Shown: positions 1-9,314, counted from the first letter of the stretch. The stretch: 64,000 bases of DNA from Sphingomonas changnyeongensis (GCF_009913435.1 NZ_CP047895.1:1434501-1498500); one strand, 5' to 3'. The notes: generated by a model from the sequence alone, not told the origin. Program-made: numbers and translations.

Positions 1-1
1 C

Positions 2-394
2 AACCAGCTGGAGACGATCGCCAGCCTGTCGGGCATGTCGCGCACCAGCCCGGCGCTGGCCGCGGCGATGATGCTGTTCATGTTCTCGCTCGCCGGCATT
101 CCGCCGCTGCTCGGCTTCTGGTCGAAGTTCGTGGTGTTCGACGCGGCGGTCGCGGCCGGGCTGTGGCCGCTCGCCGCCATCGGCATCGCCTTTTCGGTGA
201 TCGGTGCCTATTATTATCTGAAGATCGTCAAGACGATGTATTTTGACGAGCCTGCCCCTGCGTTCGCGCCGATGACCAACCGGATCGAAGGCGCGCTGAT
301 CCTGGCCGGTGCGGCGGCGATCTCGCCGCTCGGCTATCTGCTGATCCCGTCGCTTGGCCTTGCCAGCATGACGGCGGCTAAGGCGCTGTTCTGA
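2..394 (+). CDS. nuoN: NADH-quinone oxidoreductase subunit N, C-terminal part
   Basis: This is the 3' end of an inner-membrane proton-pumping subunit of complex I; the start lies outside the window, leaving 130 residues. Visible are the conserved loop and helix containing AGIPPLLGFWSKF, then a helix ending in the YYYLKIVKTMYF motif typical of NuoN, and a final hydrophobic segment near the C terminus. birA follows with a small overlap, so this looks like the last gene of a nuo operon. The family call is secure from the AGIPP/GFWSK and YYYLK motifs; NuoM and NuoL have different C-terminal ends. Confidence 0.93.
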   Translation, partial: NQLETIASLSGMSRTSPALAAAMMLFMFSLAGIPPLLGFWSKFVVFDAAVAAGLWPLAAIGIAFSVIGAYYYLKIVKTMYFDEPAPAFAPMTNRIEGALILAGAAAISPLGYLLIPSLGLASMTAAKALF

Positions 395-1092
395 TCACGC
401 TGCGCACGGTCGAGGTCACGGCCTCGACCAATGCCGACATGATCCTGCGCGCGGGTGCCGGCGCGCCCGAGGGCGAATGGCTGCGCGCCATCAGCCAGAC
501 CGCCGGGCGCGGCCGGCTGGGGCGCGACTGGGTGTCGCCGCCCGGCAACCTCTATGCCAGCACGCTGGTGCGGCTGCGCGCCGATGATCCATTGCCCGCC
601 ACGCTGGCGCTGGTCGCGGCGGTGGCGCTGGACGAGGTGCTGCGCGGCTGGGGCGCCCGGCCGGTGATCAAATGGCCGAACGACCTGCTGCTCGACGGCG
701 CGAAGCTGTCGGGCATTTTGCTCGAACGCAGCGGGGATGCGGTCATCATCGGTATCGGCGTCAATCTTGCGCATCATCCCGAGGGTCTTGGCCGTGCGGT
801 GACCAGCCTGGCGGCCGCAGGGCTGGGCGCGCCCGATCCGGCGCTATTCCTTGCCGATCTGGCCGAGGCCTTTGCCCGCTGGCTCGGCTGCTGGCGCGCC
901 GATCTGGCGGCGATCACACGGCGCTGGCGCGAGGCCGCCCATCCGCCCGGCACCGCGCTCAGCGTGCGCCTGCCGGGCGCGCCGGCGATTGACGGGCTGT
1001 TCGACGGGCTCGAAAGCGATGGCGCGCTGCGCCTGCGTCTGGCATCGGGCGAAACAAGGATCGTCCATGCGGGCGACGTGTTCATGATCTGA
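391..1092 (+). CDS. birA: biotin--[acetyl-CoA-carboxylase] ligase, BirA catalytic type
   Basis: The protein activates biotin with ATP and attaches it to the biotin carboxyl carrier protein of acetyl-CoA carboxylase. The biotinoyl-AMP loop GRGRLGRDW and the KWPNDLLL motif are present, followed by the small C-terminal domain; there is no N-terminal DNA-binding domain, so it is a monofunctional ligase. The start is uncertain. The first ATG (439) would remove the conserved segment [12 protein letters not shown]. That segment lies in the same frame after an in-frame TAA at 379, and the only plausible start before it is CTG at 391, overlapping the nuoN stop. It is translationally close to nuoN and followed by coaX after 20 bp. 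Confidence 0.88.
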   Translation: MITLRTVEVTASTNADMILRAGAGAPEGEWLRAISQTAGRGRLGRDWVSPPGNLYASTLVRLRADDPLPATLALVAAVALDEVLRGWGARPVIKWPNDLLLDGAKLSGILLERSGDAVIIGIGVNLAHHPEGLGRAVTSLAAAGLGAPDPALFLADLAEAFARWLGCWRADLAAITRRWREAAHPPGTALSVRLPGAPAIDGLFDGLESDGALRLRLASGETRIVHAGDVFMI

Positions 1093-1112
1093 CGGCGGGG
1101 GAGAGTGTGCCG

Positions 1113-1892
1113 ATGCTGCTCGCGATCGATGCGGGGAACACCAATGTCGTTGTCGCCCTGGTCGATCAGGGCGACATCCGGGCGCGCTGGCGCATCGCCA
1201 CCGATCCGCGCCGGACGGCGGACGAATATGCGGTGTGGCTGACCCAGCTGCTGACGCTCGAAGGGCTGGCGCGCAGCGACATCGACGCGGTGATCGTGGC
1301 GACCGTCGTGCCGCGCGCACTGCACAATCTGCAGGTGCTGGCGAGCAAATATTTCGGCGTCGAGGCGCTGATCGCCGGGCGCGCGCCGGTCGACTGGGGG
1401 ATCGAGTTGGACGTGGTCGAGCCGGCGAGCGTCGGCGCGGACCGCGTGGTCAACGCCATCGCCGCCCATGCGCGCTATCCCGGTGACCTGATCGTCATCG
1501 ATTTCGGCACCGCGACGACGTTCGACATCGTCGATTACACCGGTGCCTATAAGGGCGGTATCATCGCGCCGGGCCTCAACCTGTCCCTCGACGCGCTGGT
1601 CGGCGCGACCGCCAAGCTGCCGCGCATCGCGATCCGCGCGCCCGAGGATGGCAGCGTGATCGGCCGCACGACCGAGGCGCAGATGCTGATCGGCATCTAC
1701 ACCGGCTATCTGGCGATGATCGAAGGGCTGATCGCCCGGCTGAAAAAGCAGGTCGGCCGCCCGGTCAGGGTGATCGCGACCGGCGGGCTGGCGGCGCTGT
1801 TCCAGGATCATGACCATCTGTTCGACGCGGTCGAGCCCGATCTGACGATTCAGGGGCTGGCGATGCTGCACGCCCGCGCCCATAATGGCTGA
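1113..1892 (+). CDS. coaX: type III pantothenate kinase
   Basis: The protein phosphorylates pantothenate in the first step of coenzyme A synthesis. The N terminus carries the acetate/sugar kinase phosphate-1 motif DAGNTN, and further in are the GADR motif (about residue 110) and the phosphate-2 region DFGTATTFD. Length (259 aa) is normal for CoaX. An in-frame GTG at 1107 would add two residues, but ATG 1113 gives the family-typical [11 protein letters not shown] start and sits at a good distance from the GGGGGAGA sequence. It lies between birA and rnj, a common alphaproteobacterial arrangement. Confidence 0.95.
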   Translation: MLLAIDAGNTNVVVALVDQGDIRARWRIATDPRRTADEYAVWLTQLLTLEGLARSDIDAVIVATVVPRALHNLQVLASKYFGVEALIAGRAPVDWGIELDVVEPASVGADRVVNAIAAHARYPGDLIVIDFGTATTFDIVDYTGAYKGGIIAPGLNLSLDALVGATAKLPRIAIRAPEDGSVIGRTTEAQMLIGIYTGYLAMIEGLIARLKKQVGRPVRVIATGGLAALFQDHDHLFDAVEPDLTIQGLAMLHARAHNG

Positions 1893-1937
1893 CCGCGCGC
1901 CGACCCCCGGCCGCGCGCCCCCGCACACTGGATTTGC

Positions 1938-3578
1938 ATGACCCCCGGCAACGAACTTCTTTTCCTCGCGCTTGGCGGCTCGGGCGAAATCGGCATGAAC
2001 GTCAATCTCTACGGCACCCAGGGCAAATGGGTGATGGTGGATTGCGGCATCACCTTCGCCGATCCCGGCTATCCCGGCATCGATGTGATCCTGCCCGATC
2101 TGGCGTTCATCGAGGAACGGCTGGGCGATCTGCTCGGCATCGTGCTCACCCATGGCCATGAGGATCATATCGGCGCGCTGCCCTATCTGGCCGCCGATCT
2201 GGGCGTCCCGCTCTATGCGACGCCGTTCACCGCCGGGCTGATCCGGGGCAAGCTCGAGGAAGAGGGGGTGGCCGATCAGGTGCGGCTGCACGTCATCGAT
2301 CGTGAGCATGGCCGGTTCGAACTGGGGCCGTTCTCGTTCGACTATGTGCCGCTCGCCCATTCGATCCCCGAGGGCAATGCGCTGGTGATCGGCACGCCCT
2401 ATGGGCGCATCTTCCATACCGGCGACTGGAAGCTCGATGATGCGCCGATGCTCGGCACGCCGTCGACCGCGGAGGAACTGCGCGCCATCGGCGATGCGGG
2501 TGTGCTCGCGCTCGTCTGCGATTCGACCAATGTGTTCAACGAGGAGGCGTCCGGCTCCGAAGGCGCGGTGCGCGCCGGGCTGGATCAGGCGATCCGCGGT
2601 GCCGAGGGGCGGGTGCTGGTCACCACCTTTGCATCGAACGCCGCGCGGCTGGCGACGCTCGCCGATGTCGCGCGCGACACCGGGCGGCGCATCTGCGTGG
2701 CCGGGCGGTCGCTCGACCGCATCCTGAAGGTCGCTCGCTCGGTCGGCTATCTGCGCGATTTTCCCGAAACGGTCGATTTCGACGCCGCGATGAAGCTGCC
2801 CCCGCGCGAGGTGATGATCATCGCGACCGGCGGGCAGGGCGAGGCGCGGGCGGCGCTTGGCCGCATCGCCTTCGACCAGCACCCGATCAAGCTCGATGCC
2901 GGCGATCTGGTGGTGTTTTCATCGAAGCAGATCCCGGGCAATGAAATCGCGATCGGCCGCATCCAGAATGCGCTCGCCGCGCGCGGGATCCGGATGATCA
3001 CCGACCGTCAGGCGCATGTCCATGTCTCCGGCCATCCGGGCCGGCCCGAGCTCGAGGCGATGTATGAATGGATCCGGCCGGAGATCATCCTGCCCGTCCA
3101 TGGCGAGCGCCGCCACATGGCCGAACAGGCGCGTTTTGCGCTCGAACAGGGCGTGCCGCGCGCGATCGTGCAGGAAAATGGCCAGATGGTGCGTCTGGCC
3201 CCGGACGGGCCGGCGATCATCGGCCATGAGCGCGCGGGCCGGCTGATGCTTGACGGCGATGTGATCCTGCCCGCCGATGGCGCGACGATGCAGGAGCGGC
3301 GGCGGATCGCCTCTTACGGCCAGATTTCGGTCGCGCTTGCGCTCAATGCCAGCGGGCGTCTTGTCGGTGAGCCGCAGGTGCGCGTGCAGGGCGTGCCGGT
3401 CGAGGAAGACAAGGATGATTTCCTGATCGAGGCCGCCGATGCGGCGGGCGAGGCCGCGCGCGCCGCGCCCCGCGAGCTGGAGAAGCTGCGCGAGGCGGTG
3501 CGGCTCGCGGTGCGGCGCAAGGCGGTCGAATGGACCGGCAAGAAGCCGATCGTCGATGTGCTGGTGATCACGCTCTGA
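1938..3578 (+). CDS. rnj: ribonuclease J
   Basis: This is a 546-residue metallo-beta-lactamase/beta-CASP ribonuclease acting in mRNA decay and rRNA maturation as a 5'-3' exonuclease and endonuclease. The metal-binding motif HGHEDH lies at about residues 72-77 (H72, H74, D76, H77), the beta-CASP region follows in the middle (VFSSKQIPGNE), and the C-terminal HVSGHPGRPE and LPVHGERRH motifs complete the active site. It lacks any transmembrane or N-terminal extension. It is 45 bp downstream of coaX and probably in the same transcription unit. Confidence 0.95.
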   Translation: MTPGNELLFLALGGSGEIGMNVNLYGTQGKWVMVDCGITFADPGYPGIDVILPDLAFIEERLGDLLGIVLTHGHEDHIGALPYLAADLGVPLYATPFTAGLIRGKLEEEGVADQVRLHVIDREHGRFELGPFSFDYVPLAHSIPEGNALVIGTPYGRIFHTGDWKLDDAPMLGTPSTAEELRAIGDAGVLALVCDSTNVFNEEASGSEGAVRAGLDQAIRGAEGRVLVTTFASNAARLATLADVARDTGRRICVAGRSLDRILKVARSVGYLRDFPETVDFDAAMKLPPREVMIIATGGQGEARAALGRIAFDQHPIKLDAGDLVVFSSKQIPGNEIAIGRIQNALAARGIRMITDRQAHVHVSGHPGRPELEAMYEWIRPEIILPVHGERRHMAEQARFALEQGVPRAIVQENGQMVRLAPDGPAIIGHERAGRLMLDGDVILPADGATMQERRRIASYGQISVALALNASGRLVGEPQVRVQGVPVEEDKDDFLIEAADAAGEAARAAPRELEKLREAVRLAVRRKAVEWTGKKPIVDVLVITL

Positions 3579-3590
3579 CGCCCGGTGCCG

Positions 3591-3616
3591 GCCCGGCGCG
3601 CAGAAACGCGCCGGGC
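3591..3616 (+). terminator. stem-loop after rnj
   Basis: A perfect 10-bp inverted repeat (GCCCGGCGCG and its complement) with the loop CAGAAA starts 12 bp after the rnj stop. No T run follows, so it may be a weak or Rho-assisted terminator, or just an mRNA 3' stem. Confidence 0.4.
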
Positions 3617-3710
3617 GTCGCGTCGGCCGTTCGCGGCTTTTTCGTCCGCCGCATTTTCCGGGCCGCCGGGTGTTTCCACCCGGCTGGAAAATGCTTTAGG
3701 GGGCAGCCCC

Positions 3711-3983
3711 ATGCGCTGGACCTCGATACTTGCCATCTATCTGCTGTTCTGGGCGATGAGCGTGTTCTTCGTCCTGCCCTTCGGCGTGCGCACGCATGAC
3801 GAGGCCGGGGTCGAAAAAGTGCCCGGCCAGGCGGACAGCGCGCCCGCAAACTTCCGCGTCGGCCGCTTCGTGATGCGGACCACCATCCTGTCGGCGGTGC
3901 TGTTCGGGCTTTATTACGCCAATTACGTCAATGGCTGGATTACGGCAGACGATGTCGCCTTCATCCGGCCCCCGGCGGATTAA
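3711..3983 (+). CDS. DUF1467 family small membrane protein
   Basis: This is a 90-residue protein with two predicted membrane helices (about residues 5-24 and 57-75) separated by a polar loop. The sequence SVFFVLPFGVRT after the first helix is characteristic of the alphaproteobacterial DUF1467 family, whose function is unknown. ATG 3711 was chosen because it begins directly at the first helix; longer in-frame starts give a non-conserved extension. Upstream is rnj, downstream a convergent coiled-coil gene. Confidence 0.8.
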   Translation: MRWTSILAIYLLFWAMSVFFVLPFGVRTHDEAGVEKVPGQADSAPANFRVGRFVMRTTILSAVLFGLYYANYVNGWITADDVAFIRPPAD

Positions 3984-4017
3984 GCCTGCCCCATAAAGGC
4001 GCGGGCTGCGGGCCGTA

Positions 4018-6339
4018 TCAGGTCCGCAGCCGCTCGATCGCCTGGGCGAGTGCGACATAAAGCTTGCCCATATCGGCGCTGAGCAGCGTGACGCCGATCT
4101 GCGTGCCTTCGCGCGTCGCCAGCACATGGCGCAGCATCGCCTCGAAATCGTGGATGTAGCGGTTGACCTGATCGCGGAACTCGCCATCGGCCTCGTAATG
4201 GCGCAGGATTTCGCGCGTTTCCCCGGCCTCGAGCAGCCGCACCGCGCGCCGGGTGAACACGCCGCGATCGCCCTTCAGATAGGCGGCCCAGGCGCTGTCG
4301 GTCACCTCGCTCGACATGATCTTGGCGACGTCGATGGCGGTCGAGTTGAGCGCCTCGATCAGCAGCGAAGCACGCCGGGCAAAGCTTTCCCGGTGGCTGT
4401 CCTCGGCCATGTCGCGCGCCTTGTCGAGCCGCGCTTCGAGCAGCTGGGTGCTGTCGGTCACCGCCGCGATCTGGCGGCTGAGCCGGTCCGACGCGTAATT
4501 GGCGGCTTCAACCGCATGTTCGGCCGCCTTGGCCAGCGCGGCGATCTGCGCTTCGACCTTGTGGCCGAGCGCCTGGCGCACCGCATCCGACCCGGCTTCC
4601 GCCATTGCCGCTGCGGCTTCGGGGACGACGCGGTCGAGCGTTTCGCGCGCCCGTTCAGCGGCCTGGGCGGCGGCATCGCGCACCCGCAGCATCACGCCGA
4701 CCAGCTGCTGGCCCGCGCCATCGGCAAGATCGGCGATCCGGTCGCGCGCGGCGCCCACGGTTTCGTCCAGCTCGCCCGCCGATTTGCGGCTGGCGGTCAG
4801 CTGACGCTCGGCGCTGAGGCCGAGCAGCTCGATCGCCTCGCGCTGCTGTTCGAGCAGCTTTTCGGTCTGGGCGAGCCGGTCGAGCGCCTGGGTCGCCCCG
4901 GCCTCGATCGCCTCGATGCCCGGCGACATGGCGGCGATGCGGTCACGGCTCGCATTGCTGTACTGGTCGAGCCGGGAGAGGGCGGCGGGCAGCGTCTCGT
5001 CAATCTCGCGCGCGCTGGCGTCGAGCGCGGTCAGCAGCGTCTCGGCGCGGGTGACGAAGCTGTCGGCGGCGGCATCGGCATCGGCCAGCCGCGTCGCCAG
5101 CGTCTCGGCATGGCCGCTCAGCCCGGCCAGCGCGCCGGCCAGCCGCTCGGTCTGTGCCGCGCCTTCGGTGGCGATCCGCCCCAGCCGGGCCTCGATCCCG
5201 GCCAGACCGGTTTCCAGCCGCTCGACCAGCGCACGGCCGGTGCCGTCATGGGTGGCAAGGCCCGCGCCCAGCGATTCGATTCCCGCCGCCAGTTCGGCCA
5301 ACCGCCGGCCAAGCTCCTGAGCGGTCTCCGCCCCGGTGCGGTCAAGCGCGCCGCGCGACTGCTCGATCATCGCCAGCATCGCCGCGCCCTGCGTTTCCAT
5401 GCTGCGCCGGGCCTCGTCGAGCGCCTCGGCCGCGCGGGCAAGCGCGGCATCGACCGCCGCGCCCATGCGCCCGGCCGCCGAATCGAGCCGGTCGCCGGCG
5501 TCGCGGCTGGCCGCGTCCATGCGCTCCAGATGCGTCGCCAGCCGCTGCGCCGCGCCGGTCGCGACCTGATCGGCCTCGCGCCCGCGCGCGAGCAGGGCCG
5601 ACAGCTGCGCCTCGAGCGCACCGGCCTGATCGAGCGCGCCCGTGCCCGCTTCCTGAAGGGCAGCGGTCAGCTGCCGGGTCTGGGTCTGCGCGCGCGGCAG
5701 GGTCTGCATCAGCGCGGTCAGATCGCTGCGCGCGGCATCGGCGGCGGCCTTCAGCCCTTCGGCCTGACGCGCCATTTCCTGCGCCTCGCCGCGCATCCCG
5801 GCGGTCAGCGCGGCCAGCCGGCCGGTCGCATCGTCGCCAAGGCTGAGCATATGTTCGGCCTGGATCGCCAGCGCCTCGCGATTGGCCTCCAGCCGCGCGG
5901 TCAGTTCGGACACGCGGTAGTCGAGCGCCGCTGCCTCGGCCCGCATCCGGCGCGCCGTGTCGGCAAAGCGCAGCGATTCGGCGCGGCTGGTGCGCAGCAG
6001 CGCCAGAAAGAGGACGCCGAGCAGCGCCAGCGGTGCGCTCCACAGCGCGATCAGCCCCGCTAGATCGGCGGGCGTCATGCCCCCGGCGGACAGGCGCGGC
6101 GCGGCGGTCCACCCGGCAAAGCCTAGCCAGGCAAGCGCCAGCACGCCGGTCAATATGGCTGCCCCCCGGCCCGGGGGCGGCGCATCGGCGGCCAGGGCGT
6201 CGGCATCATGCTGCGGCCCGGCCCCGTAGTGCGGCCCGGAATCGTGCGCGGCACTGTCCGCCACCTCGATCACCCGATCATCCTGTTGGTCTTCATGCTG
6301 CTGGTCCGGCCGGAGGCCGACGATGTTCGCCCCGCTCAT
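4018..6339 (-). CDS. large two-TM coiled-coil protein, TipN-like
   Basis: This 773-residue protein has an acidic/His-rich N-terminal tail (about 1-55), two hydrophobic helices (about 60-80 and 93-113) and then roughly 550 residues of Ala/Glu/Arg/Leu-rich heptads that must form long coiled coils. A compact conserved C-terminal region (about 670-773) contains SAWAAYLKGDRGVF and LLSADMGKLYVALAQAIERL. The architecture matches alphaproteobacterial polarity proteins of the TipN type (two N-terminal TMs plus long coiled coil, about 800-900 aa), so a role in pole organisation or division-site memory is possible. That is inference from architecture only. It is monocistronic and convergent with the DUF1467 gene. 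Confidence 0.6.
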   Translation of the reverse strand: MSGANIVGLRPDQQHEDQQDDRVIEVADSAAHDSGPHYGAGPQHDADALAADAPPPGRGAAILTGVLALAWLGFAGWTAAPRLSAGGMTPADLAGLIALWSAPLALLGVLFLALLRTSRAESLRFADTARRMRAEAAALDYRVSELTARLEANREALAIQAEHMLSLGDDATGRLAALTAGMRGEAQEMARQAEGLKAAADAARSDLTALMQTLPRAQTQTRQLTAALQEAGTGALDQAGALEAQLSALLARGREADQVATGAAQRLATHLERMDAASRDAGDRLDSAAGRMGAAVDAALARAAEALDEARRSMETQGAAMLAMIEQSRGALDRTGAETAQELGRRLAELAAGIESLGAGLATHDGTGRALVERLETGLAGIEARLGRIATEGAAQTERLAGALAGLSGHAETLATRLADADAAADSFVTRAETLLTALDASAREIDETLPAALSRLDQYSNASRDRIAAMSPGIEAIEAGATQALDRLAQTEKLLEQQREAIELLGLSAERQLTASRKSAGELDETVGAARDRIADLADGAGQQLVGVMLRVRDAAAQAAERARETLDRVVPEAAAAMAEAGSDAVRQALGHKVEAQIAALAKAAEHAVEAANYASDRLSRQIAAVTDSTQLLEARLDKARDMAEDSHRESFARRASLLIEALNSTAIDVAKIMSSEVTDSAWAAYLKGDRGVFTRRAVRLLEAGETREILRHYEADGEFRDQVNRYIHDFEAMLRHVLATREGTQIGVTLLSADMGKLYVALAQAIERLRT

Positions 6340-6468
6340 CGCGCCTGTTTACCAGCTTTTCACGGCTTGAGAACAAGCCAGTGGCGAGCGCCCCGCCGGC
6401 CACCGCGCGCCCGGCCGCGACCTGCTTCTTAAACGAAGTGTTAACGCCCCCCGCGCTAGTCTTCGCCC

Positions 6469-6771
6469 ATGTCCTACGAACCCTCCGCCCTCGAACTCGC
6501 CCTTGCCGCCGCCGTCGGCGACGATCCGGGGCTGGTGGCCGAGCTTCGGTCGGCGTTCATCGACAGTGCGGCGCGCCATGCCGATGCGATGGCGCGGGCG
6601 CGCAGCGATGCGGAATGGCAGGAAGCGGCGCTGCGCCTGAAAGGGCTGGCGGCAAGCTTCGGTGCCGGGCGGCTGATCGAACTGGCCGATGAGGCCGCCG
6701 CGGCCCCGCGCGGCGATGCCGAGGCGCTGGCCGCGATCGAGCGCGCGCTGGCCGTGATGGGCGTGCAATAA
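6469..6771 (+). CDS. Hpt-like domain protein lacking the phospho-histidine
   Basis: The 100-residue all-helical protein resembles histidine phosphotransfer (Hpt) domains used in phosphorelays. The helix that normally carries HxLKG reads LRLKGLAASFGAGRL, with Leu at the usual His position, while the LKG and GA residues remain. It therefore probably cannot accept phosphate in the usual way; it could be a pseudo-Hpt that binds a kinase or regulator, or a diverged member with another function. It is divergently transcribed from the TipN-like gene and sits 68 bp before a membrane protein gene. Confidence 0.55.
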   Translation: MSYEPSALELALAAAVGDDPGLVAELRSAFIDSAARHADAMARARSDAEWQEAALRLKGLAASFGAGRLIELADEAAAAPRGDAEALAAIERALAVMGVQ

Positions 6772-6839
6772 CACCCGAACCCGTCGCACAGGCCGCGCGC
6801 CCCTTTGCGCCGCGCGCCGGAAATGCCTAACGCGGGGCC

Positions 6840-8060
6840 ATGCACGGGCCGACCGCCGGACTGATCATCGCCAATGAAGAGGCCGACGACGCACCCGGCC
6901 TGCGCGCCGAATTGTCGGTGACCGGGCAGAGCGTCGTCGAGCATCAGGCACGCCTGCTGGCGCGTGCCGGGCTGCGCCATATCGTCATCCATGCCGAACG
7001 TCTGACCGCCGGGCTGGCGGCGGCGGTCGACCGGTTGCGCCGCGACGGGCTGGCCGTCGACATTGCCCGGTCGGTCGCCGATCTGGCCGACCGCATCGGG
7101 CCGGATGCGCGCGTGCTGCTGATCGCCGATGCGCTGGTGACCGAGCCGGCGGCGGCGACCGCGCTGCTGCGCCTGCCCGGCCCCGCCATCCTGACTTTGC
7201 CCAACCAGCCCCAATATCACGCGCATGAACTGATCGATCCGGGTGCGCGCTGGGCGGGGGTGATGCTGACCGACCAGGCGGCGATCCGCCAGACGGCGCA
7301 GATGCTGGGCGACTGGGATTTCTGTTCAACGCTGCTGCGCCGCGCGGTGCAGGCCCATGCCGCGCAGGTCGACGCCGCAGCGCTGGCGCCGATGCCGCTG
7401 TTCATGGCCGCAACCGATGCCGGTGCGGCGCTCGCCGCCGAAGGGGCGCTGGCCGCGCGTGCCGTTCAGCATCCGACCGGGCTGGTCGACCGGCATCTGT
7501 TCGCACCTTTGGTCGGGCGGCTCGCCGCGCCGGCGATGGCGGCCCGGATCGATCCTGCCTGGCTGCGGCTGGGCATGGTGACGGCCTGGCTGGCCGCCGC
7601 GCTGCTTGCCCTTGCCGGCTGGCCCGGTGCGGGGCTGACGCTGATGATGGCAGCCGCGCCGTGCTGGTCGCTGGCCCGGCATCTGGCCGCCTTGGGCCAG
7701 CGTTCGGGCGGCACCGATGCGCGCTGGACGCTGGTGCGGGGCGGGGCGGCGGCGCTGGCGCTGCTCGCGCTCGGCTGGGTGCGGTCGGGCGGCGCGACGG
7801 GGCTGGCCGCGGGCTGGACACCGCTGGCGCTCGCGCTCTTCATCCTCGGCTTGGTCGCGGCGCTCATCAGCCATGTTCACTGGCTGGGACCGCCGCCGCG
7901 CCGGCCGCTCTGGCTGGCCGAGCCGGACAATATGATCTGGCTGATCGCGCCCTTTGCCGCCGCCGGCTGGTGGGAGGCGGGGCTGATCGCCCTTGCCGGC
8001 CATGCGCTGGCGAGCCTGCTGGCCGTCCAGCGCATGGCTGCGCCCGCACGCGCGCATTGA
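6840..8060 (+). CDS. membrane protein with nucleotidyltransferase-like N-terminus
   Basis: This protein has 406 residues. The first 170 or so resemble a GT-A/NTP-transferase fold (GLIIANEE start, a VEHQARLLARAGLRHIVI segment where sugar nucleotidyltransferases have LL-x-A-GV), but the glycine-rich NTP loop and metal-binding Asp are not convincing. The C-terminal half has about five to six hydrophobic helices. Its beginning (LVDRHLFAPLVGRLAAPAM, then ID-PAW) recalls the entry of CDP-alcohol phosphotransferases, but the DG/AR catalytic motif of that family is absent. It may be a degenerate relative of bifunctional NTP-transferase/CDP-alcohol enzymes. No function is assigned. Confidence 0.5.
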   Translation: MHGPTAGLIIANEEADDAPGLRAELSVTGQSVVEHQARLLARAGLRHIVIHAERLTAGLAAAVDRLRRDGLAVDIARSVADLADRIGPDARVLLIADALVTEPAAATALLRLPGPAILTLPNQPQYHAHELIDPGARWAGVMLTDQAAIRQTAQMLGDWDFCSTLLRRAVQAHAAQVDAAALAPMPLFMAATDAGAALAAEGALAARAVQHPTGLVDRHLFAPLVGRLAAPAMAARIDPAWLRLGMVTAWLAAALLALAGWPGAGLTLMMAAAPCWSLARHLAALGQRSGGTDARWTLVRGGAAALALLALGWVRSGGATGLAAGWTPLALALFILGLVAALISHVHWLGPPPRRPLWLAEPDNMIWLIAPFAAAGWWEAGLIALAGHALASLLAVQRMAAPARAH

Positions 8061-8071
8061 TGCAGGGGGGG

Positions 8072-8106
8072 CGGGCCGGGATGCGCCGGACGCGCACCCC
8101 GGCCCG
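8072..8106. terminator. stem-loop between convergent genes
   Basis: The complementary 9-mers CGGGCCGGG (8072-8080) and CCCGGCCCG (8098-8106) flank a 17-nt loop in the 51-bp gap between two convergent genes. This is a plausible bidirectional terminator, with no clear T run. Confidence 0.4.
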
Positions 8107-8111
8107 GCCGG

Positions 8112-9314
8112 TCAGGCCATCAGCTCCACGGCCATCGCGGTCGCTTCGCCGCCGCCGATGCACAGCGAGGCCAGGCCCCTTTTCTGCCCGTGCCGGCGCA
8201 GCGCGGCGATGAGGGTCGCGAGGATGCGCGCACCGCTCGCGCCGATCGGATGGCCGAGCGCACAGGCCCCGCCATGGATGTTGACGACATCATGGGCGAG
8301 GCTCAGGTCACGCATCGCGATCATCGCCACGACGGCAAAGGCCTCGTTCACCTCGAACAGATCAACGTCGCCGACGCTCCACCCGGCCTTGTCCAGCGCC
8401 TTGCGCATCGCCGCCACCGGGGCGGTGGTAAAGCGTGCGGGCTGATGGGCATGGGCGGCATGGGCGACGATGCGGGCAACCGGCGTCACGCCCAGCCGTT
8501 CCGCGACGCTGGCGCGGGTGAGGACAAGCGCCGCCGCGCCGTCCGAGATCGACGAGGCATTGGCCGCGGTGATCGTGCCATTGGCGGCAAAGGCGGGCCG
8601 GAGCGTCGGGATCTTCGCCGCATCGCCCTTTTGCGGCTGTTCATCGAGGCTGATGGTCACATTGCCCTTGCGGCCGGCAATCTCGACCGGGACGATCTCG
8701 TCGTCGAACGCGCCGCTCGTCTGGGCGGCCTGTGCGCGGGTGAGCGAGGCGATCGCATAATCGTCCTGCGCGGCGCGGCTGAACTGATATTCGCCCGCCA
8801 CCTCTTCGGCGAACGCGCCCATCAGCTTGCCCGGCTCATAGGCGTCTTCCAGCCCGTCCAGATACATATGGTCGAACATCCGGTCATGGCCGATGCGCGC
8901 CCCGCCGCGATGCTTGGTCATCAGATAGGGGGCGTTGGTCATGCTCTCCATGCCGCCGGCGACGATCAGGTCGACCCACCGGGCGGCCAGCGCCTCGGCG
9001 GCCATGATCGTGGCCTGCATGCCCGAACCGCACATCTTGTTGACGGTCGTGGCCTCGACCGACTGGGGCAGCCCGGCATGAAGCGCGGCCTGGCGCGCCG
9101 GGGCCTGGCCAAGCCCGGCGGGCAGCACGCAGCCCATATAGATGCGCTCGACCGCATCGCCGGCAACGCCCGCGCGGGCAACCGCCGCGCCGACCGCGCT
9201 GGCGCCGAGTGCGGTCGCGCCCGCGCCGCCGAGCACGCCCTGAAACCCGCCCATCGGCGTGCGCGCATAAGACAGGATGACGATCGGGTCGGCGGACATC
9301 GGATCTGCGGACAT
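8112..9314 (-). CDS. acetyl-CoA C-acyltransferase (thiolase)
   Basis: This is a 400-residue thiolase of the acetyl-CoA acetyltransferase type, which condenses or cleaves acyl-CoA and beta-ketoacyl-CoA. The acylated cysteine lies in NKMCGSGMQ, the catalytic His in the NEAF and GHPIGASGARI regions, and the second cysteine in LCIGGGEA. Two in-frame starts exist (MSADPMSADPIVIL); the second ATG may be used. It is isolated, convergent with the preceding membrane protein, and followed by a divergent prepilin peptidase. Whether it acts in beta-oxidation or acetoacetyl-CoA formation cannot be told from sequence. Confidence 0.93.
   Translation of the reverse strand: MSADPMSADPIVILSYARTPMGGFQGVLGGAGATALGASAVGAAVARAGVAGDAVERIYMGCVLPAGLGQAPARQAALHAGLPQSVEATTVNKMCGSGMQATIMAAEALAARWVDLIVAGGMESMTNAPYLMTKHRGGARIGHDRMFDHMYLDGLEDAYEPGKLMGAFAEEVAGEYQFSRAAQDDYAIASLTRAQAAQTSGAFDDEIVPVEIAGRKGNVTISLDEQPQKGDAAKIPTLRPAFAANGTITAANASSISDGAAALVLTRASVAERLGVTPVARIVAHAAHAHQPARFTTAPVAAMRKALDKAGWSVGDVDLFEVNEAFAVVAMIAMRDLSLAHDVVNIHGGACALGHPIGASGARILATLIAALRRHGQKRGLASLCIGGGEATAMAVELMA

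Noticed and set aside
774..2882. Long open frame (702 codons) on the minus strand opposite coaX and rnj
   Set aside because: His/Arg/Asp-rich sequence without any motif, exactly antisense to two well-recognised genes; a typical high-GC shadow.
4126..6063. Long plus-strand frame opposite the TipN-like gene
   Set aside because: Low-complexity Arg/Gly/Gln composition; antisense shadow of the coiled-coil gene.
6429..6445. CtrA-like box TTAA-N-TTAAC before the Hpt-like gene
   Set aside because: The spacer is eight bases, whereas the CtrA consensus needs seven; single occurrence only.
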